Notes: a model not told the origin generated them from the letters alone. A stretch of DNA of 5,510 nucleotides from JBFHRB01 sp041591915 (GCA_041591915.1 JBFHRB010000222.1:1-5510); one strand, 5' to 3'. Positions 1 through 5,451 are shown, counted from the first letter of the stretch. A program made the numbers and translations.

Positions 1-298
1 CTGGAGTGCTCTCGAGGTCGGTAGGCAGGATCGAGACGCTCCAGTCTGCGGTCCCCGCCGTCAGCAACTCCTGGACCTCGAGCGCCAGGGCTCCGTCAAC
101 GTCGTTGATCGTGCCGGCTCCGACGCCCGTGACGGCCGGGGCGACCGAGAACGACCGGGCCGTGACCGAACCGGTCCCGGGCAGGACCAGGACCTCATAG
201 TTGGTTGTGGCAGCCATGGCCAATGCGCTCGAGGCATACATGGCGCCTACTGCGACAACAGCGATGATGCTGCGGCGGGCGGTGCGGGAACGGCGCAT
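1..298 (-). CDS. Secreted protein, N-terminal part only (runs off left edge)
   Basis: An open frame starts at ATG 298 and stays open to base 1, giving 99 codons of a truncated gene. A GAGG-type ribosome binding site lies about 6 bases upstream (complement of 305-309). Residues 1-29 form a classic Sec signal peptide: a basic start (MRRSRTARR), a hydrophobic core from I11 to about A27, and likely cleavage after ALA (27) or AMA (29). The mature part has a beta-strand-like pattern rich in Val, Thr, Ala and Gly, ending in the visible part with DWSVSILPTDL (W86). A 'W-S-V-x-I ... T-D' run near the end of a short beta domain recalls WxL-like surface proteins, but the resemblance is by eye only. No function can be assigned. 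It follows the histidine kinase gene on the same strand after 105 bases, which could hold its own promoter. Confidence 0.85.
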   Translation of the reverse strand, partial: MRRSRTARRSIIAVVAVGAMYASSALAMAATTNYEVLVLPGTGSVTARSFSVAPAVTGVGAGTINDVDGALALEVQELLTAGTADWSVSILPTDLESTP

Positions 299-343
299 TG
301 GTGTACCTCGTGCCGGGCAGAAGTGGCGACTGCATGAAGTGTC

Positions 344-394
344 GGGGCGGCTACCCAGCGCGGCCATGGCCGAGGTGGACCATTTCTACGCCCC
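344..394 (-). promoter_or_regulatory. Inverted-repeat structure between kinase and secreted gene
   Basis: The 105-base gap between the kinase stop and the secreted-protein start holds a closing pair GGGGCG (344-349) / CGCCCC (389-394). Inside it sits a perfect 12-base palindrome, CGGCCATGGCCG (361-372). Transcribed leftward, this would fold about 10 bases after the kinase stop and 46 bases before the next start codon. It could be a weak terminator for the kinase or part of the 5' leader of the secreted gene. There is no T tract, and I recognise no known riboswitch family. Confidence 0.3.
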
Positions 395-403
395 CAATTA
401 GAA

Positions 404-1978
404 CTAGTCTTCCCTTCGCACCGTCAGGACGAACCGTGCGCCGCCACCCTCACGGTCCTCGGCACGGACGCTGCCGCCCATCTCGCGCATGGCCTGCGAG
501 ACGATGAACAGGCCCATGCCGACGCCGCCCTCGTCCTCGACGCGCGTGTCGACTGCCTGACCCTGCTGGAACGCGTCGAAGATCCGGGAGCGATCGGCCG
601 GCAGACCGATCCCGCGATCCTCGACCGCGATCTCGACCCGGCGGCCGTTGGGGTTCACGCTCACCAGCACCTCTCCACCACCCGGCGAGTAGCGCACCGC
701 GTTGTCCAGCAGGTGCAGGAGCGTGTCCTCGAGCACCTTGCTGTCGACCTCCGCCCTGATCGGCTCGTCAGGCAGTTCGACGCCGAAATCGTGGAGCGGT
801 GAGAGCCCTCGCTGCTGCTCGACGGCCCGGTCGATGGCCTTGGTGATGTCGGCGGCTCGCAGGGAGACACCGAGCTTCTGACCCGCGGCCAGGTGGCCGA
901 CCGAGATGAGCCGCTCGAGGAGGTACTCGAGTTTGCGGGCCTGGGTGGCCACGATGTCGACGAGCTCGGTGCGCTTGTCGGGCGTCAGCGCCTCGCCGCG
1001 GCGCTCGAGCATCGAGAGCATGCCCTTCATGACCGTCATCGGTGTGCGCAGCTCGTGCCCGGTGACGGCGAGGACCGCGCGCTTCGTCTGCTCGGCGGTC
1101 CGCTCGGCCTCCTCGCGGGCTCGCAGCAGCATCGCCGTGAGCCAGGTGGCGATCGCGGCGAGCAGGATCGCCGGGAGAACCGCGGCGAGGGCCGGACGCC
1201 AGAACCCGGCGCCGAACGCGGCCGCGTCCTCGGTCAGGACGACGGCCCAGCCGTCGCCGAAGGGCGCCCACGCGCCGACGGTCGGTAGCTCGCCCTGACC
1301 CGCGTAGGTCCGGATGCCCGATCCGTCCGTGGCTCGTGAGGCCGCCGGAGCCACGTCTGGACCGAGCAGCTCGAGCGACTCGGGCAGCGGTCCCGGCCGG
1401 TAGACGCGGCCGTCGGGGTCGGTGACGGCGAGCGACACGCCGTCGGGGAGGCCGGCGGCATCGAGCATCGCGAGCAACGCGCTCTCGGTGGCGGCCTGCA
1501 CGCTGACGTAGGTGTCGCCGTCGCCGAGCGGGGCGGCGACCGTGACCTCGGGCTGTCGGGTGAAGCCGTCGATGACGATGCGCGGCCCGGAGACCTGCTC
1601 GCGACCGGCGAGGACGACGCGCTCGCGCCGCTCCAGCCCGAGCAGCGCTGCGCGGGAGCCCGAGGCGTGCACGACGACGCCGTCCTGCCCGACGACGTAG
1701 GCGCCGTCGGCTGCGCTCGGCACCGGCAACGCGCTCGGCGGGCGCGCACCACCGCTGGCAACGGCATCCGCGGCGGCGGTCGACGCGGCGGCCCGAACCC
1801 CGGCGTGCCAGACCTCCAGGGCTCCCGCGAGCGACTCGGCCACGGCGACCCGGTCGCCCTCGCGCTGCTCGCGCGCGCCGTCATTCGCCCTGGCGACGAG
1901 TGCGACCGTTGCGGCCGAGACCAACAGCGACGCGAGCGCCACGATGGCGATGAGGTGGGGGGTTCGGAGACGGGTCAC
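404..1978 (-). CDS. Membrane sensor histidine kinase with Cache-like extracellular domain
   Basis: 524 residues, read from GTG 1978; GGGGAG (complement of 1983-1988) sits 4 bases upstream as ribosome binding site. Layout: TM1 at residues 8-29; an extracellular region at about 31-258 with two PAS-like stretches (YVVGQDGVVVHAS at 94-106 and VSLAVTDPDGRVY at 181-193) and a GWAVVLTEDAAAF end, which fits a double-Cache sensor; TM2 at about 259-285. A short coiled linker (286-300) leads to the HisKA H-box GHELRTPMTVMKG with phospho-acceptor H308. The HATPase domain shows the N-box LLDNAVRYSPGG (N426), G1 DRGIG (454-458), F-box IFDAF (466-470) and G2 GGVGMGL (484-490). All catalytic boxes are intact, so an active ATP-dependent autokinase is expected. 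No HAMP domain is evident between TM2 and the H-box. No response regulator lies beside it, so its partner and ligand are unknown. Confidence 0.95.
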   Translation of the reverse strand: MTRLRTPHLIAIVALASLLVSAATVALVARANDGAREQREGDRVAVAESLAGALEVWHAGVRAAASTAAADAVASGGARPPSALPVPSAADGAYVVGQDGVVVHASGSRAALLGLERRERVVLAGREQVSGPRIVIDGFTRQPEVTVAAPLGDGDTYVSVQAATESALLAMLDAAGLPDGVSLAVTDPDGRVYRPGPLPESLELLGPDVAPAASRATDGSGIRTYAGQGELPTVGAWAPFGDGWAVVLTEDAAAFGAGFWRPALAAVLPAILLAAIATWLTAMLLRAREEAERTAEQTKRAVLAVTGHELRTPMTVMKGMLSMLERRGEALTPDKRTELVDIVATQARKLEYLLERLISVGHLAAGQKLGVSLRAADITKAIDRAVEQQRGLSPLHDFGVELPDEPIRAEVDSKVLEDTLLHLLDNAVRYSPGGGEVLVSVNPNGRRVEIAVEDRGIGLPADRSRIFDAFQQGQAVDTRVEDEGGVGMGLFIVSQAMREMGGSVRAEDREGGGARFVLTVRRED

Positions 1979-2040
1979 GCCACTCCCCGTGCGGCCGTCA
2001 TGTCATGAGCGTACGGCGACCGACGTGAGCGGCGTGCGAC

Positions 2041-2358
2041 TCAGCGCGTGAGCTGCTCGAGGAGCTCGAGGTCGACCGCCTCCTCGTGGCCGATGTGGCC
2101 GTCAGCGCGCGCGACCTCCGTCACGACGTCCAGGAAGAGCTGGCGGTGCTCGCGCGGGACGTTGGCCGGGTCGACGTCGGGCGGCGTCTCGAGCCAGTCC
2201 TCGACCTCGGTGCGCTCGAAGTCGGGCAGGTCGAGCATCATGACGATGCGCGCGATGAAGAGTCGCTCCTCGTCCGTGAGGACGTTGTCGGCCCAGGCCA
2301 TCGAGCAGACGAACTTCACGAGCGTGCGACGCTCCTCCGGAGTGAGGTTGTCGAGCAC
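2041..2358 (-). CDS. TerB-like small helical protein
   Basis: 105 residues from GTG 2358. The frame stays open upstream to a GTG at 2418, but that start lies inside the tRNA-Arg gene and no other ATG/GTG/TTG in frame lies between, so I place the start at 2358. A G-run (complement of 2363-2367) 4-5 bases upstream may serve as ribosome binding site. Two related acidic motifs lie in helical surroundings: AWADNVLTDEE (residues 21-31) and ARADGHIGHEE (83-93). This paired A-D-x-x-[IL]-x-x-x-E pattern is the hallmark of the TerB / DjlA-N / DUF533 fold, whose acidic residues bind a metal in characterised members. There is no signal peptide, so it is cytosolic. No other ter genes are nearby, so a tellurite role should not be assumed. 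It lies 28 bases after the tRNA and 62 bases before the kinase on the same strand, so one transcript is possible. Confidence 0.82.
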   Translation of the reverse strand: MLDNLTPEERRTLVKFVCSMAWADNVLTDEERLFIARIVMMLDLPDFERTEVEDWLETPPDVDPANVPREHRQLFLDVVTEVARADGHIGHEEAVDLELLEQLTR

Positions 2359-2386
2359 GTCGCCCCCATGTGGTCTGCGTGCATGC

Positions 2387-2461
2387 TGGCGCCCCTGGGA
2401 AGAATCGAACTTCCGCACCTGGTTCCGGAGACCAGTGCTCTATCCACTGAGCTACAGGGGC
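2387..2461 (-). tRNA. tRNA-Arg (anticodon CCG), CCA encoded
   Basis: Read leftward, the sequence folds into a complete cloverleaf. The acceptor stem GCCCCTG pairs with CAGGGGC. The D arm is GCTC/GAGC with loop AGTGGATA, which carries A20, an arginine identity base. The anticodon stem CTGGT/ACCAG encloses loop CTCCGGA, with anticodon CCG at 2426-2428. The variable loop is GTGC, and the T arm GGAAG/CTTCC has loop TTCGATT. Discriminator G (2390) is followed by genomic CCA (2389-2387). It decodes CGG, a common arginine codon in such a GC-rich genome. All stems are fully paired, so the gene looks functional. Confidence 0.97.
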
Positions 2462-2479
2462 GTGGTGGTGCGGCCCCGG

Positions 2480-2510
2480 ACGGTACCACCGGGGTTGCGG
2501 CCCCCGGCAA
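2480..2510 (-). promoter_or_regulatory. Candidate tRNA-Arg promoter
   Basis: Read leftward, TTGCCG (complement of 2505-2510) could serve as a -35 box and TACCGT (complement of 2480-2485) as a -10 box, 18 bases before the tRNA 5' end. The 19-base spacer is longer than ideal and the -10 box is only a partial match. The candidate -35 box lies inside repeat copy A (2499-2570). The call rests on position and two weak hexamers only. Confidence 0.25.
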
Positions 2511-2570
2511 CGTCGTGCGTCACTCGAACCGCAGCGCCCCGGCGAGCCGCTCGAGGCGGTCGGGATGGCC
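2499..2570. repeat. 72-base direct repeat, copy A (orphan 3' end of lipoprotein gene)
   Basis: 70 of 72 bases match 3381-3452 in the same orientation, with no gaps. In copy B the segment is the last 16 codons and stop of the lipoprotein gene plus 21 bases after it. Here only that tail exists: on the minus strand it reads GHPDRLERLAGALRFE and stop (2568-2520), and the sequence upstream of it does not resemble the rest of the gene. Both differences from copy B are synonymous (Glu GAG versus GAA; His CAT versus CAC). Copy A ends 37 bases before the tRNA and 127 bases before the collagen-like gene. It is a gene remnant, not an expressed gene. Confidence 0.95.
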
Positions 2571-2697
2571 TGCTGTGGTCTCGCGGGGACGTGCTTGCAC
2601 CCGCTGATGCGCGCGCGGCGGACCCTGGCATCGCTCGAGCAGGACAACATCCGCATCTCGTCGAAAGGCGTCAAGGCCCACCTCTCACGGAGTGCTT

Positions 2698-3360
2698 GTG
2701 AAGACGACAGGACGGCTGCTTGCCGGTGTCATCGCCGGGATGCTCATCGGCGGCGCAGGTGCCGCGATCGCGACCACCAGCCAGGTCGACGCGTGCGTGG
2801 ACCCGACCGGTTATCTCCGCATCCGTGACGGCGAAGCCTGTCCTCCGGGCTTCACGGAGATCGCGTGGGGCCAGGCTGGCCCTCAGGGGCCCGCAGGCCC
2901 GGCCGGCCCTCAGGGTCCGGCGGGTCCTCAGGGGCCAGAGGGTGAGCCCGGCGCCGGCCTGTCGCTATACAGCGATCAGGGTGACCTGGTAGCCGCGCTC
3001 GTCGACCTCAACGGCAACTTCGCCGCCACGGCGTTGAGCGACGGCCTCCTCTGGCGAGTCGACCTTCGCAACGGCTTCTTCCGGCCGTACGACTACCCCG
3101 CGACCTACTTCAAGACGGTCGACTGCACGGGAACTCCGTTGATAGCGACGTCGTACCCGACGCCGCAGACGACGTATGGAATCAAGACGCTCGACGGGAT
3201 CCGGATCGCAGTCATCGATGGCAAGACCGAGTACCAGAAGTGGGGCTCCTACGTGTCCGGCAGCACGTGTCGTTCAGAGATCCGAGAGGGAACCCTCACT
3301 CCCGTTCGGATCGTCCAGGACGAGCCACCTGCGCAAGCCGGCCCGCTCGAACTGCGCTGA
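2698..3360 (+). CDS. Secreted protein with short collagen-like Gly-X-Y tract
   Basis: 220 residues from GTG 2698. CGGAG at 2688-2692 is a good ribosome binding site 5 bases before this GTG and overlaps the in-frame GTG at 2692, so 2698 is preferred. Residues 1 to about 28 form a signal peptide (KTTGR start, hydrophobic LLAGVIAGMLIGGAGAAIA). Next comes a small Cys module, ACVDPTGYLRIRDGEAC with C33 and C48, then PPGFTEIAW. This module before a collagen-like tract is a recurring layout in actinobacterial secreted proteins. Residues 58-87 are about ten Gly-X-Y triplets (GPQ, GPA, GPE, GEP), enough for a short triple-helical or flexible stalk. The C-terminal 130 residues form an aromatic-rich unknown domain with C133 and C181. 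It probably trimerises and is released or surface-held, with no anchor visible. The gene is bracketed by the 72-base direct repeats and converges on the lipoprotein gene across 41 bases. Confidence 0.9.
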   Translation: MKTTGRLLAGVIAGMLIGGAGAAIATTSQVDACVDPTGYLRIRDGEACPPGFTEIAWGQAGPQGPAGPAGPQGPAGPQGPEGEPGAGLSLYSDQGDLVAALVDLNGNFAATALSDGLLWRVDLRNGFFRPYDYPATYFKTVDCTGTPLIATSYPTPQTTYGIKTLDGIRIAVIDGKTEYQKWGSYVSGSTCRSEIREGTLTPVRIVQDEPPAQAGPLELR

Positions 3361-3380
3361 CCTCGACTCCGAGTAGGGAA

Positions 3381-3452
3381 GGCCCCCGGCAACGTCGTGC
3401 GTCACTCGAACCGCAGCGCCCCGGCGAGCCGTTCGAGGCGGTCGGGGTGGCC
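3381..3452. repeat. 72-base direct repeat, copy B (3' end of lipoprotein gene)
   Basis: This is the partner of 2499-2570. It covers the last 51 bases of the lipoprotein gene, stop included (3402-3452), and 21 bases beyond it. Its outer edge is 21 bases after the collagen-like gene's stop. Start-to-start distance to copy A is 882 bases, and the 810 bases between the copies hold the whole collagen-like gene and its upstream region. Confidence 0.95.
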
Positions 3453-3887
3453 GATGAACGGCACCTCGGCTGCCCGCTCGAAGCGCCGGGCGAGGGTCGG
3501 CGCGAGGTCCTCGAGCGTGCAGCCGGCCTCGCTCGCGGCGTCGATGAGCCTCAGGAGGTCCGCCGCCTCGCTGTTGTTCTCGGGCGTGAGCGAGTAGCCG
3601 TTCTCGCCGGCCTCGGCGAGCAGCTCGTCGACCGTGCGCGTGCGCCGCAGCTCGATCTCTCCACGCAATGCCTCGTCGTCGAGCTGGTCGACGATCGCGT
3701 TGCGGTCGACGAGGGCGACGATCGGGGTCGCGATCTCGTCCGCGAGGTCGGTGCAGGCTGCCGGTATGCCCTGTCCGCAGCCGGTGGCGACCAGCGCCCA
3801 GATGGTCGCGACGAGACCGACCGAACGGCCGCGTCGCTGCCGTCGTCGGAGCCGACGGAGAGGCTGCCTCGCTCCTGTTCTCACCAT
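3402..3887 (-). CDS. Small probable lipoprotein
   Basis: 161 residues from ATG 3887. The frame opens further to GTG 3941, but that start has no ribosome binding site and would put 18 polar residues ahead of the export signal. ATG 3887 has only a weak GGACT-type site upstream, so the start is uncertain. The protein begins with a very basic stretch (RRLRRRQRRGRS, about residues 11-22), then a hydrophobic core VGLVATIWALVAT (23-35), then G-C at 36-37. VATGC is an acceptable but not ideal lipobox, so C37 may be lipidated and the protein held on the outer face of the membrane. The rest is acidic and mainly helical, with C45 and C123. No known domain is recognised. Its 3' end is the source or sister of the direct repeat at 2499-2570. 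It is divergent from the LPXTG-stub gene across 129 bases. Confidence 0.8.
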   Translation of the reverse strand: MVRTGARQPLRRLRRRQRRGRSVGLVATIWALVATGCGQGIPAACTDLADEIATPIVALVDRNAIVDQLDDEALRGEIELRRTRTVDELLAEAGENGYSLTPENNSEAADLLRLIDAASEAGCTLEDLAPTLARRFERAAEVPFIGHPDRLERLAGALRFE

Positions 3888-3968
3888 CTGACTAGTCCGT
3901 TCGGGCCCAGAAGTTGACCACTCCGGGCCATCGTCCTGCACGCCCGCGATGCCCGAGTATCCCGGCAG

Positions 3969-3986
3969 CGTCGACGAGCGTCGACG
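3969..3986. promoter_or_regulatory. Tandem palindrome upstream of LPXTG-stub gene
   Basis: CGTCGACG occurs twice with a 2-base spacer (3969-3976 and 3979-3986). Each copy is itself a palindrome, so the 18 bases form both a direct and an inverted repeat. The site lies 31-48 bases before ATG 4017, in the gap between divergent genes, where an operator would be expected. CGTCGAC strings are common in this GC-rich sequence, so chance is a real alternative. Confidence 0.2.
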
Positions 3987-4016
3987 GGGCGCCCGCCCGA
4001 CTGCGAGGAACCGCCG

Positions 4017-4331
4017 ATGAAGCGCCCGTTCGTGCAGGTCGCCCCACGTGCGCTCGCGCTGTGGGTGACCACGGCGACGCTCGTGCTGGCCGTGCTGGTC
4101 GGCCCGGCCTCCGCGCAGGGCTTCACGATCGAGGTCGTGGTCCCGGACGAGCCCGCCGCCGCCCCGGCCCCCGCACCCGAGTCGCCGACCTCGCGTGGCC
4201 CGCTGCCGCGCACCGGCTCGGACGCCGCGACGCTCGCGCTGACCGCCGTGTCGCTGCTCGTCCTCGGTACCGCCATCAACCGCCTCACCCGCCCGGCCCT
4301 CGCGCCATCCTCGCAGGAGAACCCTCGATGA
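4017..4331 (+). CDS. Mini LPXTG-type surface stub protein
   Basis: 104 residues from ATG 4017, with GAGGA at 4005-4009 as ribosome binding site 7 bases upstream. A signal peptide spans residues 1-33 (MKRP start, hydrophobic about 13-28, cleavage after ASA). A very short mature part follows, QGFTIEVVVPDE and an Ala/Pro linker (about 34-62). Then comes a sortase-type sorting signal: LPRTG at 63-67 (bases 4203-4217), hydrophobic stretch 70-86 and a basic NRLTR. The 18-residue tail after the membrane segment is longer than usual. If a sortase cuts between Thr and Gly, only about 33 residues would be attached to the wall, too few to project far, so a scaffolding or partner role is more likely than a binding one. 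Its stop overlaps the start of the next gene (ATGA at 4328-4331), which indicates translational coupling. No sortase gene is in the window. Confidence 0.88.
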   Translation: MKRPFVQVAPRALALWVTTATLVLAVLVGPASAQGFTIEVVVPDEPAAAPAPAPESPTSRGPLPRTGSDAATLALTAVSLLVLGTAINRLTRPALAPSSQENPR

Positions 4332-5395
4332 ACCGCCGTTTCGCCACCGTCCTCGGTGCCGCCGTGCTGGCCGCGGCGGTCGCCGTGCCCGCCGCGTCCG
4401 TCTCCACGACCGTGACCCTCGCCGACGTCAGCGGGTCCCGGACCCTCACCGTCACCGACGCCACGGGCACCACGCTCGACGCGGCCACGCTCTCCACGGG
4501 CGCGGGCGCGAGCATCCCGTTCGTCACGAACGTGACCGACGTGCTGTACGACAACCTCACCTACGACGTCGACGCGTCGGTCAGCAACCTCTACCTGTGG
4601 GACGGCGTGAGCTTCACGTGCGGCGTCTACATCCCCGCGAACGAGCTGTCGATCTCGTGGCCGACCGAGGCCTTCGGCGTCGACGACGTGTCGGCGCTCG
4701 TGACCGACACGCTCTTCGACGTGTCCGGGACACTGCCCGCGATCTCGCCGGCCAACGCGACCCTCGACGCGATCCTGACCGCCGCCGGCGTGCCGGTCGG
4801 CACCAGCGTGTCGGGTGCGGACCTGTCGCGCTCCGGCCAGGGCCTCATCGAGGAGACGATCGGGTCCGTCCAGCTGGCCAGCGAGGTCCTGCTCTCCGAT
4901 CTGCCGCTCGCCATCTCGGTCGGGACGGCGGCACCGTTCACCGACGCGGCCGACCACTCGACCTGCTCCGGTGGTGCCGGGACGCCGACGACGGTGAACC
5001 TGCAGTCCGGCGACCCCAACGCCTCCTTCTCGCTGGCTGACGTTGCCGCGGCGGTCGAGACGGCCCTCGGCACCGTCGATGGTGTCGTGGCCGGCGGCCA
5101 CCTCACGAAGGACGAGGTCCTCGACGGCATCTTCACCGACGCGCAGCTCACGTCGATCACGACCGCCGTCTCCGCCGCCAGCCTGGGTGCCGTGTGGGAC
5201 GCCTACGTCGACGACGTCATCACCGCGCTCTCGCTCGACGACGTCACCATCAACACCCTCGTCGGCCAGACCGGCACCTACACGTCGGTCCCGTCGCTCG
5301 ACGTCGACTCGGCCCTGACGGTCGTGGGGACCGAACCCACCGGCGTCACGAACATCTACCGCGGCGAGATGGTCATCACCCTGACCTCCTCCTGA
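4328..5395 (+). CDS. Secreted beta-rich surface protein of unknown function
   Basis: 355 residues from ATG 4328, with AGGAG at 4315-4319 eight bases upstream. The start codon shares ATGA with the previous gene's stop. The frame is open further upstream to 3914, but that would read through the LPXTG gene in another frame. Residues 1 to about 23 form a signal peptide (MNRRF start, Ala/Val core, VPAAS). The mature protein is acidic and rich in Thr, Val, Ser, Asp and Ala. An N-terminal beta-type region (RTLTVTDATGTTL, 38-50; NLYLWDG, 87-93) leads into a middle part with more helical stretches. The end NIYRGEMVITLTSS (342-355) looks like a final beta strand. Only two cysteines, C98 and C213, are present and may form a disulfide. 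There is no LPXTG or membrane anchor of its own, so it may associate with the stub protein made from the same message. No family is recognised with confidence. Confidence 0.9.
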   Translation: MNRRFATVLGAAVLAAAVAVPAASVSTTVTLADVSGSRTLTVTDATGTTLDAATLSTGAGASIPFVTNVTDVLYDNLTYDVDASVSNLYLWDGVSFTCGVYIPANELSISWPTEAFGVDDVSALVTDTLFDVSGTLPAISPANATLDAILTAAGVPVGTSVSGADLSRSGQGLIEETIGSVQLASEVLLSDLPLAISVGTAAPFTDAADHSTCSGGAGTPTTVNLQSGDPNASFSLADVAAAVETALGTVDGVVAGGHLTKDEVLDGIFTDAQLTSITTAVSAASLGAVWDAYVDDVITALSLDDVTINTLVGQTGTYTSVPSLDVDSALTVVGTEPTGVTNIYRGEMVITLTSS

Positions 5396-5396
5396 T

Positions 5397-5451
5397 CTCA
5401 GGGGACGACCCCTACGCTCGGTGGCCACCGGCGGAGGGGTCCCGTCCTGAG
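5397..5451 (+). terminator. Long imperfect hairpin after the surface-protein operon
   Basis: It begins 2 bases after the stop at 5395. CTCAGG (5397-5402) pairs with CCTGAG (5446-5451), and GACCCCT (5407-5413) pairs with AGGGGTC (5435-5441), leaving a symmetric 4-base internal loop. A perfect palindrome CGGTGGCCACCG (5419-5430) lies at the apex. A small competing hairpin, AGGGG-acga-CCCCT (5400-5413), is also possible. There is no T tract, as is common for terminators in GC-rich actinobacteria. Position and symmetry make it the likely transcription end. Confidence 0.72.

Noticed and set aside
340..400. c-di-GMP-I (GEMM) riboswitch before the left secreted gene
   Set aside because: A stretch resembling the 3' part (ATGG ... 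GGGTAGCCG) caught the eye, but the diagnostic GGGACGCAAAGCC-like core and the 5' half are missing.
661..1884. Several open frames on both strands across the kinase gene
   Set aside because: They are shadows of the kinase, Arg/Pro/Ala/Ser-rich with no domains, while the kinase frame carries every expected catalytic box.
1998..2008. Dyad TCATG-T-CATGA just before the kinase gene
   Set aside because: A 5-base half-site dyad is expected several times by chance in 5.5 kb, and nothing else supports an operator there.
2359..2418. 20-codon N-terminal extension of the TerB-like protein
   Set aside because: It would start inside a fully paired tRNA-Arg, and the extra residues are translated tRNA sequence with no place in the TerB fold.
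2523..2684. Possible continued reading frame upstream of the orphan gene tail at copy A
   Set aside because: The frame is open to a stop at 2685, but it lacks a start and its sequence does not resemble the intact lipoprotein. It is a chance open frame joined to the duplicated tail.
3888..3941. 18-codon N-terminal extension of the lipoprotein to GTG 3941
   Set aside because: There is no ribosome binding site, and it places polar, acidic residues before the basic and hydrophobic export signal.
3914..4327. Upstream extension of the secreted-protein frame to 3914
   Set aside because: The added residues are Arg/Pro/Ala-rich, overlap the LPXTG gene in another frame and would bury the signal peptide that begins at 4328, which has its own AGGAG site.
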